In this document: positions 44,211 to 52,482 of the stretch, one piece after another | How positions within the stretch are numbered: position 1 is the first letter of the stretch | Layout of the letters: each line of letters opens with the position of its first letter | Assembly (NCBI RefSeq): GCF_000091305.1 | Contig: NC_013929.1 | Location: 4,588,001-4,652,000 of the forward strand | Length of the DNA stretch: 64,000 nucleotides | Reading direction: 5' to 3' | Origin: Streptomyces scabiei 87.22 | Lineage (GTDB): Bacteria; Actinomycetota; Actinomycetes; Streptomycetales; Streptomycetaceae | The notes under the pieces: model-generated | Seen by the model: the letters and a program-made list of their open reading frames with translations, nothing else | Told to the model about the DNA's origin: nothing | Database searches by the model: none | Made by a program: the position numbers and the translations under genes

Positions 44211-44776
44211 GCCGCGAACGCGACAGTGACACTCCCTCCCAGCTGGAGCAGGATGCCATCGACGTCCTGCTGTGGCTCGGGCCCAACGCGGGCCGTGAGC
44301 TGTCCTACGCGGACATCTCCCGCGGCACCGGCATCCCCGATCGTCGCCTGCGACGTGCGGTGCCCAAGGCTCGGGCCGCCGCCCACGAACTCGGGCACCG
44401 GCTGGAGCAGTTCATGCCGTCGCGCGACCCGCTCAGGCGCGGTGCGAGGGTGACCCGCTTCCACAAGGTGGGCCAGGGCGACGAGTTCGGTGCTCGTGAC
44501 GCGTTGCTCGCCTGCCGCAAGGCCGTCGCGTACATGGGCGACATGCACCGGGCCTGCTCGTTCGAGGCTCACAACCCCAACAGTCTCGACCGTGAAGCGT
44601 TCGGGCAGATGGCGGATGCCGCCGAGGGCGGCATCCGGACCTTCAGCGGAGTGGAGAGGCTGGGCAGCAAGGTCGTGAAGAACCAGGGAACCATGCGTCG
44701 CCAGGCCGAGCGGATCGCGGATCTGGAGGCTCAGATCGCAGAGCTGACCTCGGGCCAGTCCGCCGCCTCGGCCTGA
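44207..44776 (+). CDS. Hypothetical winged-helix-like protein (third of three-gene operon)
   Basis: 189 residues from ATG 44207, 4-base overlap with the preceding gene. The start reads LEQDAIDVLLWLGPNAGREL then SYADISRGTGIPDRRLRRAV, a clear winged-helix fold. The C-terminus ends in a coiled coil (MRRQAERIADLEAQIAELTS). It converges on the recombinase operon, separated by a hairpin. Probably a DNA-binding component; function unknown. Confidence 0.65.
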   Translation: MSRERDSDTPSQLEQDAIDVLLWLGPNAGRELSYADISRGTGIPDRRLRRAVPKARAAAHELGHRLEQFMPSRDPLRRGARVTRFHKVGQGDEFGARDALLACRKAVAYMGDMHRACSFEAHNPNSLDREAFGQMADAAEGGIRTFSGVERLGSKVVKNQGTMRRQAERIADLEAQIAELTSGQSAASA

Positions 44777-44793
44777 CCTTCCCCAATGCGTCC

Positions 44794-44825
44794 AGCGGCC
44801 CGGCGGCGACAGTCGCCGGGCCGCT
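44794..44825. terminator. Bidirectional terminator
   Basis: AGCGGCCCGGC (44794-44804) pairs with GCCGGGCCGCT (44815-44825), with further GGCGAC/GTC self-pairing in the loop. It lies between convergent operons; TTCTCTTC follows on the plus side. Confidence 0.8.
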
Positions 44826-44841
44826 TCTCTTCGCGCCCCCA

Positions 44842-45411
44842 TCAGGTGCGGTTGATCCGCTTAAACATCTCCTTGCCCGCGGCCCGGGCGGCGGCCAGAT
44901 CGTCCTCGGCCTCGGTGAGCCTGCGCTTCAACTCGTCCCGTTCGGCCCGTATCTGGTCGCGTTCCAGAGCGGTCCGTTCCACGGCTGCCAGAAGCTCGTT
45001 GACCCGCTGGTTAAGTTCTTTGGTCCCGGCCTGATCGAGTTGGGCGCCCAGCGAGCGCTGGACGGCCTTCTTGAGACGGTCGCGCTCCTCCCGCAGGGCC
45101 TTGTTCTCCTCGCGGACCAGAGCCAGGTCGGTGGCCAGGCTTGCCGCGGAGGCGTCCCGGCCGGCGAGCTTCGTGCGGCGGCCGGCCTTGGCTTGGCTCT
45201 TCACAGCGGCCTCGACGTGCTCGCGGACGCCTTCGGCGTAGACGAGCCACTTGGACACCCCGGCGGTACGGGCGACGGCGAGGAAGGTGACCGTCTCGCC
45301 CCTGGCCTTCATCGCGTCCACCGTGGCCAGCACCTTGGCCCGCTTGGTCCGGCTGTCCTTCTTACGTGTCTCGCGCAGGACGTCGCCGGGGGAGCGTTTC
45401 GCCTCGCTCAT
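44842..45411 (-). CDS. Transposon accessory protein TnpC-like (DUF6262)
   Basis: 189 residues from ATG 45411, overlapping the tnpB-like stop (ATGA). The N-terminal part is an HTH-type region (RAKVLATVDAMKARGETVTF, VARTAGVSKWLVYAEG). Residues 95-185 form a long coiled coil (LVREENKALREERDRLKKAV). This architecture is that of the DUF6262 proteins that follow paired tyrosine recombinases in Tn554-type elements, where TnpC aids orientation and efficiency of transposition. Confidence 0.8.
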   Translation of the reverse strand: MSEAKRSPGDVLRETRKKDSRTKRAKVLATVDAMKARGETVTFLAVARTAGVSKWLVYAEGVREHVEAAVKSQAKAGRRTKLAGRDASAASLATDLALVREENKALREERDRLKKAVQRSLGAQLDQAGTKELNQRVNELLAAVERTALERDQIRAERDELKRRLTEAEDDLAAARAAGKEMFKRINRT

Positions 45412-47942
45412 GCCGTGCTCCCGCCCCGCTGGCCAGGAAATCCGGGCATACCCAGGGCCACGGCTCCGCCGTGGCCCTGGGCGGCCCGCACCTTGCGCAG
45501 GACGGCCGATGCCTCCTCGACCTCGTCCCGCTCGTCCTGTCCCAAAGTCTCCATCAGCTTCCGCAGTGTCTCGACGGTCCCCTTGAAGGCCGTGATCTGG
45601 TCGTCCAGGTTCCTCACCACGAACCCGTCCGCCTCCATCATGACCGCCATCTCCTTATCGGCCTTCAGCGAGCGGATGTGGTCCTCGATGACCGGCAGAT
45701 AGGACGGGTCCGGCCGGTAGAAGGGGCAGGCGGCACACTGGAAACGGATCGGGCACGCCTTTCCGCCCGCCTTGACGTTGGACGGTTCGGTACAGTTACC
45801 GAACACCACCGCCACCGAGCGGGCCTCGTACGCGGTCGCCGAGGCCATCGGCGCGTACCTGCCCTTGCGGTCCACGGTATGCAGGCGCATCACGTTGACC
45901 GCCTCCCGCTTCCGCTTGTGACTGATCCTGTAGTACCGCTGGGTGGTTTGCATGGATTTGTGGTCCATGAGCTCTCGCAGCACCTCCATGCGCACTCCCG
46001 CGTCCGCGTATCGCTGGCAGAACGAGTGGCGGAAGGCGTACGGGTAGACCAGCGAGCGGTCGTACGGCACCCGGTCGCCGTCCCGGCTGAACTCCTCGGA
46101 CAGCAGGATGGGGGCGTTGTCGGCCCACTTGCGGATCATCGCCGCGATGTGTTCCGGCCCCAAGTGGCGGATCTTGCCGTTCTCGCCGGCCGGTGGGAAC
46201 AGAAATCCTTCGCTGCCTGTGGGCAGGTCGAGCGTGTCACGCACAGCCCGCCACGTGCGGATGGTCTCCACAGTGTCGCGCTCAAGCTCCAGGCGCCGGT
46301 TCAGGCGCCGCCCCTTGCGGTTGTCCCAGATCAACAGCCATTCGCCATCGGCGTGTTCGAGGCAGTCCGTCCGCAGCTCGGCGATCTCATAAGGGCGCCG
46401 GCCGGTGTCCCGCAGCAGCTCGTAGACCGCGCGGGCCATGGCGCGGACTTGCTCAGGCGTCATCTTTCCGTGCGTCACTCCCTGCCCCAGCAGGTCCACG
46501 TAGTCGTCGAGTTGGGCGATGAGCGACTCGGGCAGGGCCTTGCCGACATCGTCCTCATCGACCTCCTCCGCCTTGACGACGTGGCTGGAGTGCCGGGCGA
46601 AGCTCGCGGACATGCCGTCCAGATGCCCCGCGGCCCGGTTGTAGTCGAGAATCTTGAAGAAGAACGAGAGCAGGGCACCGCGCTGCTTGCCCGACATGGC
46701 CCCGCCGTCAAGCTTGGGCAGCACGCGGAAGGTGTCGACCACGGCGTTCATATCGGCGAACACCAGCTTGGCCGGGTCCATGCCCCCACCCGGCCGGACA
46801 TCCAGGGCCCGGGAGGCCGCCGCGCACACCCGCAGCCCCCGTCTAGCCTCGGTGGTGTTCGGCTTCGTCTCGGCGATGAAGGTGACCAGGATCTCCCGGA
46901 GCCACGGCTGGCGGATGCCCGTCACGTCCAGGCCGAGCGGCCGCTGGGTGGTGCCACCACGCAGACTCTTGACCCCGAGTTCGGACATGTCCAGCACGTC
47001 CCTGCTGGTCGGGTCGACGCCCTCGAAACGCTCGAACGCCGAGCGCAGGACACGGTGCGTCTCGCGCACCAGAGCGTCCACATTCGCCTGCGTCCCGCTC
47101 GGCAACTGTTCGACGGTCGCCGCGGCGATCGAATCGACCCGCTCCGCGAGATGCGCGACAGCCTGCCGGACGGCCACCGGGTCGATCTTCTGGCTTCGTT
47201 CGTCGCGCAGCTGCAGCGCGTACAGCATCTCCAGGCGGGCCACCGGATACAGCGGGGCCAGAGAGAACTGGTGGACGTTCAGGAACGGCGCCTGCCGCTC
47301 CAGCCACGTCGAGGGCGGCGCAGACCGCCGTCCCCGGGAGACGGCTGTGGCCTTCTTCCAGCGGCTGTGGTGTATGCCGCACAGCCCCCAAGTAGCCCGC
47401 GCGTCGTAGCGGCAGCCCGCAACAAGGCAGGCGGGTGCCGGCGGGTACGGCGTCTGGCGCTCAATCCACGCCTCCAGCCCGGAGTCGGGGTCACGCTGCA
47501 GGTCCCTGTGCCGCAGCGTGCCGTGCGCGTTGCACAGGCCCCACAGGACCGAGTCCCGCGGACACCCTTCAACGCGGCAGTCGGCCCGTTCACCGTAGAT
47601 CGCCCGATTGCGGTCCGGCACATGCCCGGCCTTGAACTCCTTCAGCCCCAGGCTGCTGTGACGGCGATCCTTCTCGCAGGTGGCACACAGCCCCCGCCGG
47701 ATGCGAGTGAGCGCGTCGCAGGCAGCTACATCACACCGGTAGATGGCCGTGCCCGCGTGGTCGACGTCACCGCTGAATAGGTGCGCGTCGTGGTCCCATT
47801 CACCGGGCCGCCAGCCGGGTTCGATCCGCTCGCGCAGCCACGCGGTCCACTCGGTAAGGACCTTCGGGGGCAGACCGTTGGCTGCCTGGCCGGCATCCCG
47901 TCGGAGCTGATGGAGCGGGACGACATTGCCGGACACCGTCAC
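45408..47942 (-). CDS. Tyrosine recombinase TnpB-like
   Basis: 844 residues from GTG 47942, which overlaps the stop of the first recombinase. The N-terminal 250 residues carry three cysteine-rich modules (for example CRVEGCPRDSVLWGLCNAHG and CLVAGCRYDARATWGLCGIH), zinc-binding-like. The C-terminal catalytic domain has Arg in DTGRRPYEIAELR, the H-x-x-R box YAFRHSFCQRYADAG, and MDHKSMQTTQRYY with the nucleophile tyrosine region. A C-terminal Cys cluster (CPIRFQCAACPFYRP) is also typical. It works with the other recombinase to excise and insert the element. Confidence 0.88.
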   Translation of the reverse strand: MTVSGNVVPLHQLRRDAGQAANGLPPKVLTEWTAWLRERIEPGWRPGEWDHDAHLFSGDVDHAGTAIYRCDVAACDALTRIRRGLCATCEKDRRHSSLGLKEFKAGHVPDRNRAIYGERADCRVEGCPRDSVLWGLCNAHGTLRHRDLQRDPDSGLEAWIERQTPYPPAPACLVAGCRYDARATWGLCGIHHSRWKKATAVSRGRRSAPPSTWLERQAPFLNVHQFSLAPLYPVARLEMLYALQLRDERSQKIDPVAVRQAVAHLAERVDSIAAATVEQLPSGTQANVDALVRETHRVLRSAFERFEGVDPTSRDVLDMSELGVKSLRGGTTQRPLGLDVTGIRQPWLREILVTFIAETKPNTTEARRGLRVCAAASRALDVRPGGGMDPAKLVFADMNAVVDTFRVLPKLDGGAMSGKQRGALLSFFFKILDYNRAAGHLDGMSASFARHSSHVVKAEEVDEDDVGKALPESLIAQLDDYVDLLGQGVTHGKMTPEQVRAMARAVYELLRDTGRRPYEIAELRTDCLEHADGEWLLIWDNRKGRRLNRRLELERDTVETIRTWRAVRDTLDLPTGSEGFLFPPAGENGKIRHLGPEHIAAMIRKWADNAPILLSEEFSRDGDRVPYDRSLVYPYAFRHSFCQRYADAGVRMEVLRELMDHKSMQTTQRYYRISHKRKREAVNVMRLHTVDRKGRYAPMASATAYEARSVAVVFGNCTEPSNVKAGGKACPIRFQCAACPFYRPDPSYLPVIEDHIRSLKADKEMAVMMEADGFVVRNLDDQITAFKGTVETLRKLMETLGQDERDEVEEASAVLRKVRAAQGHGGAVALGMPGFPGQRGGSTA

Positions 47943-49108
47943 TGACGGGCTTCCTTCCGCTTGGCGGCAACCAGCTTGACGGCATCGCGCTTGTCCTGGT
48001 CGGTTGCGTGGGTGTACGGGTCCATCGACTGCGGCGACTGGTGGCCGGCCATGTTCTGGGCCACGTCGCGGTCCACCCCGGAGCGGAGCCACCGGGTGAT
48101 CGCCGAGTGCCGCAGCATATGCGGACGGGCACGGAACCCAGCACGGGCCGCGAGCCGCTTGAACAGCTCATACGTGCTGGGGTACTTCATCGGCTCGCCG
48201 AGCGGGGCGCGGAACAGGTTCACGAACACCATGTCGCAGCCCCCGGCTTCCGGTACCGCGTCGCGCTCGTAGCGGTAGGCGGCGTACAGCTCCACGGTGC
48301 CGGCCTCCACCGGAATCCACCGCGGATAGTGCGACTTCGCATAGGCGTTGTTGCTGTTCAAGCGGCGCCGCACATGCACGTGCGGCCCAGCGACCCGGCA
48401 GCCCAGCGAGGTGGAGTCGGGCAGAAAGTGCATGTCCTCGCGCCGTAGCCCCAGGCCCTCGCCGATGCGCATGCCGGTGACCGCCAGCAGGGCCACCAGG
48501 AACCGGTCGCGGGCGTGCGTCGTACAGCCGAGGACCTTCTCGATCTGGTCGTCGGACAGCCACTCGTAACCCGGCACTGCGACGCGGTACTTGATCCGTC
48601 GGGCCTGGATCGTGCGGTGCTGGCCGTCCTCGCCCGCATCGAACCCGGGCGGGGCGTAGTGCAGGAATTTCGGTTGCACGAGCTGGCTCACCACACTCGC
48701 CGGGACCCATCCCTGCAGCGCGGACCACGTCAGGAACTCCCCGACCGTACCCATGATCTTGTTCGCCGTGCCCTTGTCGCGAAAGCGCGGCTCAGCTGCC
48801 GGGCGGCGTCCCTTCGGCGGCAGCGGCTCTTCGACCAACCACCGCATCATCGCCATCAGCTGAGCCAAGGAGGGCCGCGTCCAGTCGACCGCGTTCTCAG
48901 TGCAGTACGACAGATACAGGGCGATCCGTCCCGCGTACGTCCGCTGGGTGTTGTAGGCCCGGTCGTTGCTCTTGAGTCCTGCCATCCAGGCACACGCCTC
49001 AATGTGCAGCTCGAAGGCTTCGTTGACAACGACCCAGTACGTGGACCCGTCCCCCGATATAGCCCTCTCAGCTCGGTAGTGCCGGTACAGGACAACAGAC
49101 GTAACCAA
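47939..49108 (-). CDS. Tyrosine recombinase TnpA-like
   Basis: 389 residues from TTG 49108 (start uncertain). The N-terminal core-binding domain contains RTYAGRIALYLSYC. The catalytic domain has Arg I in VTGMRIGEGLGLRRED (about 213), the H-x-x-R box HMLRHSAITRWLRSG (about 333), and GHQSPQSMDPYTHAT with the likely nucleophile tyrosine (about 362). It is the first gene of the three-gene recombinase operon and starts 92 bp inside the right end, as in Tn554. Confidence 0.9.
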   Translation of the reverse strand: MVTSVVLYRHYRAERAISGDGSTYWVVVNEAFELHIEACAWMAGLKSNDRAYNTQRTYAGRIALYLSYCTENAVDWTRPSLAQLMAMMRWLVEEPLPPKGRRPAAEPRFRDKGTANKIMGTVGEFLTWSALQGWVPASVVSQLVQPKFLHYAPPGFDAGEDGQHRTIQARRIKYRVAVPGYEWLSDDQIEKVLGCTTHARDRFLVALLAVTGMRIGEGLGLRREDMHFLPDSTSLGCRVAGPHVHVRRRLNSNNAYAKSHYPRWIPVEAGTVELYAAYRYERDAVPEAGGCDMVFVNLFRAPLGEPMKYPSTYELFKRLAARAGFRARPHMLRHSAITRWLRSGVDRDVAQNMAGHQSPQSMDPYTHATDQDKRDAVKLVAAKRKEARQ

Positions 49109-49157
49109 CGTGCCTTACACCCCTTGGATACCGTTCAGGCAAGTACAGAACTACCCG

Positions 49158-49199
49158 ACTTGCCTTACATGCCTGACGCCATTCGGTTACCCAAGATAA
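49158..49199. repeat. Element right end with subterminal repeat
   Basis: ACTTGCCTTAC (49158-49168) is the exact inverted copy of the left-end repeat. A near-copy, ACGTGCCTTAC, lies at 49108-49118. The outermost bases are AGATAA (49194-49199), matching TTATCT at the left end. Probable recombinase binding sites. Confidence 0.65.
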
Positions 49200-49401
49200 C
49201 GATGATCCCGACCGCGTACTCGGAGGTCACCATTCCGGCGTCCCTCCGCGCCGCCCTCACCCGGCACATCACGGCACACACGAGCCACGCGCGGAGCACC
49301 TCCCCCGCCGCCTGGACCGATCCCAACGTCCTCGACGCCCACGACGACTTCGACGACTTCGACGACTTCGACGACTTCGACGACTTCGACGAACTGTTCA
49401 T
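49200..49401 (-). pseudogene. Tad major pilin (DUF4244), 5' fragment
   Basis: From ATG 49401 the minus strand reads MNSSSKSSKSSKSSKSSK, WASRTLGSVQAAGEVLR, then RAARRDAGMVTSEYAVGII before the element begins. This is the N-terminal half of a Flp-like pilin: basic leader, prepilin-type Gly-Met cut site followed by T-S-E-Y, and the start of the hydrophobic helix. The remaining helix and tail are at 25,970-26,073. In the present state translation would run into the element and stop after NRMASGM at 49165. Confidence 0.88.
49346..49390. repeat. Five tandem 9-bp repeats in pilin leader
   Basis: Five copies of GACTTCGAC. On the minus strand they encode the (SSK)n part of the pilin leader. A 9-bp unit keeps the frame when copy number changes. 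Confidence 0.8.
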
Positions 49402-49531
49402 TCCAACCCCCGTGAGGTTTCGTTGTCTTGCTGCCGATGGCCACCGACGGCCACACAGCTGCTGATCCCTACCGATCACGCGATCACTCGATCACCGCTG
49501 ATCGCCGTCACCGCCGACCAGGCGGCCGGCA

Positions 49532-50323
49532 TCAGCCACCACCTCCCAACAGCCCGTCCGCGAGCCCTATGACCACGGGCAGCACGCCCACGGTGATGAA
49601 GGCCGGCAGGAAGCACAGCCCGACCGGCGCGGTGATCATCACGGCGGCCCGGCGGGCGCGCTCCGTCGCCGAACGGCCCCGATCCGCACGGGCCTCGGCG
49701 GCGAGGCGGGCGACAGGTGACGCGGCCGGTACGCCGGACTCGTCTGCGCGTTCCAGCAACCTCGCCAGCGCCCCGGCACCGGGCAGGGCCGCCAACCCGC
49801 GCCAGGCCTCTGCCGGTTCACTCCCCAGCCGCACCTCCGCGGAGCCCCTCGCCAGGCTCTCGCCCACCGGCCCGCCCAGGGCCTCCCCCACGGCCCGGGC
49901 GGCCACCACGGGGCTCGCCCCGGCCGTGATGCAGGCGGCCAGCAGGTCGGCTGCGAGCGGCAGTTGCCGGGAGACCGCCGCGGCGTCGTACGCCTTTTCC
50001 GCATCGGCGCCCGCGCGCCGCGCCCTCCGCAGCCAGAGCCAGGCCCCGACTCCGGCGGCCGGGCCCGCCACCAGCCCCAGGACACCTCCGACGAGCACCC
50101 ACCCCGCGCAGACCGCTCCGCCGACCGGCAGCCACCGCCGTACCGCGTCCGGGGGAACGCGGCTCCGCCGGGGCGGACCCGCGGCGGCGAGGGCCAGCAC
50201 CGCCGCCAGCCGAGCCCGCAGCCTCCGCTCACGCCGCGCGGTGCCGAGCGAACGGGCCAGCCACCACAGCCCTCCGACCCCGCAGACCACCGTCCCCAGC
50301 CTGTGGACGAACTCGCCGCTCAT
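49532..50323 (-). CDS. tadC: Tad pilus inner-membrane protein TadC-like
   Basis: 263 residues from ATG 50323. Type II secretion F-domain protein: several hydrophobic segments (VGGVLGLVAGPAAGVGAWLWL, FLPAFITVGVLPVVIGLADG) and a cytoplasmic block (LPLAADLLAACITAGASPV, AWRGLAALPGAGALARLLER). Its start overlaps the tadB stop. It is the Rv3657c position of the actinobacterial order ssd-tadA-tadB-tadC-pilin-tadE. The pilin gene that should follow is split by the element. Confidence 0.85.
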   Translation of the reverse strand: MSGEFVHRLGTVVCGVGGLWWLARSLGTARRERRLRARLAAVLALAAAGPPRRSRVPPDAVRRWLPVGGAVCAGWVLVGGVLGLVAGPAAGVGAWLWLRRARRAGADAEKAYDAAAVSRQLPLAADLLAACITAGASPVVAARAVGEALGGPVGESLARGSAEVRLGSEPAEAWRGLAALPGAGALARLLERADESGVPAASPVARLAAEARADRGRSATERARRAAVMITAPVGLCFLPAFITVGVLPVVIGLADGLLGGGG

Positions 50324-51180
50324 GCCGCCTCAGCTCCCCGCACGATCCGCAGCGCCCACCACAACCCCGCGCCCTCCAGCACCGCCCCGACGAACAGACA
50401 GCCCAGCCCGGCCGGGCTGTGCAGCAGCACGTGCAGGGGATCGGCGCCGAGCGCGCTGCCCAGCAGAAGCCCCAGGACCGGGAGCCCGGCGAGCATCACC
50501 GCCGTCGAGCGGGCACCGGCCAACTGGGCGCGTAGGTCGGCCCGCTGGTCCCGCTCGGCGCGCAGGGCGCCCTCCAGGCGGTCGAGCCCGGCGGCGAGAC
50601 CCGCACCCCGGTCGACGGCCACCCGCCAGCACGCGGCGAGTCCCAGCAGACCCTCGGCGCCCGGCTGCCGGGCCGCGAGCGCCAGGGCATTCGGAACATC
50701 ACCGCCGAACCGAGCCGCCGCCAGCACAGCCGCCCCGGCATCCCCCAGCCCTCCGGAGTCCCGCGCGGCCCGGGACAGCGCCGCACCCGGTTGCCGCCCG
50801 GCCCGCACCTCACCTGCGACCGCCGAGCACAGCGCGAGCACCGCATCGCCCCGCCGCTGCCGGGCCCCGTTATCCTCCGCCGCCCGCCGCGCCCGCCTCA
50901 GCACCGGCACGGCCGCCACCCCCGCGAGAACCGGCAGCACCGAGGCTCCCAGGACCGCGATCACCAGTCCGGCCACCGGCGCCCACCACTCGGCCCCCAG
51001 CCGCCGCGCCCGGGCCGTCACCCGGTCCCAGGGCGGTGGCCCCAACGGCCCGCCTCCCGGCAGCAGCAGCCGCGCCCTCCGAATACCGGCGCCATGTGTC
51101 TCGGCCGACATCCAGCCCGCTGCCCCCGCGCAGGCCACGGCCACCGCCCCGACCGACATCTCCCCGACCCCCGTCACCAC
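50320..51180 (-). CDS. tadB: Tad pilus inner-membrane protein TadB-like
   Basis: 286 residues from GTG 51180, with AAAGGAGAGG as ribosome site and a 7-base overlap with tadA. T2SSF family: DAVLALCSAVAGEVRAGRQP, AAARFGGDVPNALALAARQP, GLLGLAACWRVAVDRGAGLA, then two C-terminal membrane helices (VMLAGLPVLGLLLGSALG and GCLFVGAVLEGAGLWWAL). Forms the membrane platform with TadC. Confidence 0.87.
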   Translation of the reverse strand: MVTGVGEMSVGAVAVACAGAAGWMSAETHGAGIRRARLLLPGGGPLGPPPWDRVTARARRLGAEWWAPVAGLVIAVLGASVLPVLAGVAAVPVLRRARRAAEDNGARQRRGDAVLALCSAVAGEVRAGRQPGAALSRAARDSGGLGDAGAAVLAAARFGGDVPNALALAARQPGAEGLLGLAACWRVAVDRGAGLAAGLDRLEGALRAERDQRADLRAQLAGARSTAVMLAGLPVLGLLLGSALGADPLHVLLHSPAGLGCLFVGAVLEGAGLWWALRIVRGAEAA

Positions 51181-52412
51181 TGCCCTCTCCTTTCCAGCAC
51201 GTTCGACCCGTCCGGTTCCTCCGGCCCTCCCGGAACCTCGCCACCTGCGCCGCGCAGCCCTTCTCGGATCAGGCCCCGCAGCCGCTCCCAGCCCCGCTCG
51301 TACACGAACGCCTCCTCGCCCCAGCGGAGCGCCGGCACGGTCGTCACCAGCCCCGACCCGTCCCGCTCCAGCACATGCACCTCGGCGATCCGCCGTCGCC
51401 CGCCCCGGTCCCGTACGAGGTGCAGGACCACCGACAGCGCGGCCGCCAACTGGCTGTGCAGTGCCGCCCGGTCTAGCCCGGCGGCCGTGCCGAGCGCCTC
51501 CAGCCGGGCGGGTACCTGGCCCGCCGCATTGGCGTGGAGCGTTCCGCAGCCGCCCTCGTGGCCGGTGTTCAAGGCGGCGAGCAACGCCACGACTTCGTCG
51601 CCCCGCACCTCTCCGACCACCAGGCGGTCCGGGCGCATCCGCAGTGCCTGGCGCACCAGATCCCGCAGTTCGACGAGGCCGACCCCCTCCTGGTTGGCCG
51701 GTCTGCCCTCCAGGCGCACCACATGCGGATGATCGGGCCGCAGCTCCGCCGAGTCCTCGGCCAGCACGATCCGCTCGCCGGGGTCGACCAGGCCGAGCAG
51801 CGCGCTCAGGAGCGTGGTCTTCCCGGTGCCCGTCCCGCCGCTGATGACGTACGACAACCGGGAGCGGATCAGGGCCCGCAGGACGCGGTCGCCGCCGGGC
51901 GGCACGGTGCCCGCCGTCACCAGTTCGGCGAGGGTGAAGGCACGGGGCCGGACGACTCTCAGGGAGAGGCACGTGGATCCGACGGCCACCGGTGGGAGGA
52001 CCGCGTGGAGCCGGGTGCCGTCCGGGAGCCGGGCGTCCACCCACGGCCGGGCGTCGTCCAGCCGACGTCCGGCGACGGCTGCCAGCCGCTGCGCGAGCCG
52101 TCGTACGGCGGCCGCATCCGGGAAGGAGATCCCGGTCAGTTCAAGGCCGCCGCCCCGGTCCACCCACACCCGGTCCGGCGCCGACACCAGTACGTCGGTG
52201 ACCGACGCGTCGGCGAGCAGCGGTTCCAGCGGTCCGCTCCCCACCAGCTCCGACCGCAGCCGCTCGGCCGCCCCGAGCACCTCGGCGTCGCCAAGGACCC
52301 GTCCCCGTTCCCGCAGCGCCTGCGCGACCCGCGCCGGTGTCGGCTCGGCGCCGCTCTCGACGAGCCACTGACGCACCCCGTCCAGCAGACCGTCGTCGGG
52401 CATCCCGCTCAT
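51174..52412 (-). CDS. tadA: Tad pilus ATPase TadA/CpaF-like
   Basis: 412 residues from ATG 52412 (MSGMPDDGLL); the frame stays open upstream. Secretion ATPase: N-terminal domain, then Walker A GGTGTGKTTLLSALL, Asp box IVLAEDSAELRPDHPHVVRL, Walker B LRMRPDRLVVGEVRG, and His box TGHEGGCGTLHAN. It powers pilin assembly. Overlaps tadB. Confidence 0.93.
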   Translation of the reverse strand: MSGMPDDGLLDGVRQWLVESGAEPTPARVAQALRERGRVLGDAEVLGAAERLRSELVGSGPLEPLLADASVTDVLVSAPDRVWVDRGGGLELTGISFPDAAAVRRLAQRLAAVAGRRLDDARPWVDARLPDGTRLHAVLPPVAVGSTCLSLRVVRPRAFTLAELVTAGTVPPGGDRVLRALIRSRLSYVISGGTGTGKTTLLSALLGLVDPGERIVLAEDSAELRPDHPHVVRLEGRPANQEGVGLVELRDLVRQALRMRPDRLVVGEVRGDEVVALLAALNTGHEGGCGTLHANAAGQVPARLEALGTAAGLDRAALHSQLAAALSVVLHLVRDRGGRRRIAEVHVLERDGSGLVTTVPALRWGEEAFVYERGWERLRGLIREGLRGAGGEVPGGPEEPDGSNVLERRGQW

Positions 52413-52482
52413 ACGCCCGCACCTCCGACCGCCGGCCGTGGGCACGTCGCGGGCCCCGGCATCTGTTCTCCGGGCAGGCGTT

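Larger units (their letters stand above)
26080..49199. mobile_element. Tn554-like transposon with defence cargo (23.1 kb)
   Basis: The element separates the two halves of the Tad pilin gene. Its outermost bases are TTATCT at both ends in inverted orientation (26080-26085 and, as AGATAA, 49194-49199). An 11-bp inverted repeat lies subterminally (26128-26138 and 49158-49168). The right end encodes three overlapping genes, two tyrosine recombinases and a DUF6262-like protein, the TnpA-TnpB-TnpC set of Tn554-type elements. These do not make target duplications and carry along a short core of about 6 bp, which fits the six extra bases at 26074-26079. Cargo includes ABC-3C, AbiTii, PIN and HEPN genes, a GGDEF protein and regulators. 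Boundaries are precise to within about 6 bp. Confidence 0.85.

Noticed and set aside
45366..47780. 804-codon plus-strand frame opposite the second recombinase
   Set aside because: Antisense shadow of a gene with clear recombinase motifs.
49428..51844. Long plus-strand frames opposite tadA-C
   Set aside because: Pro/Arg/Ser-rich shadows of the Tad genes.
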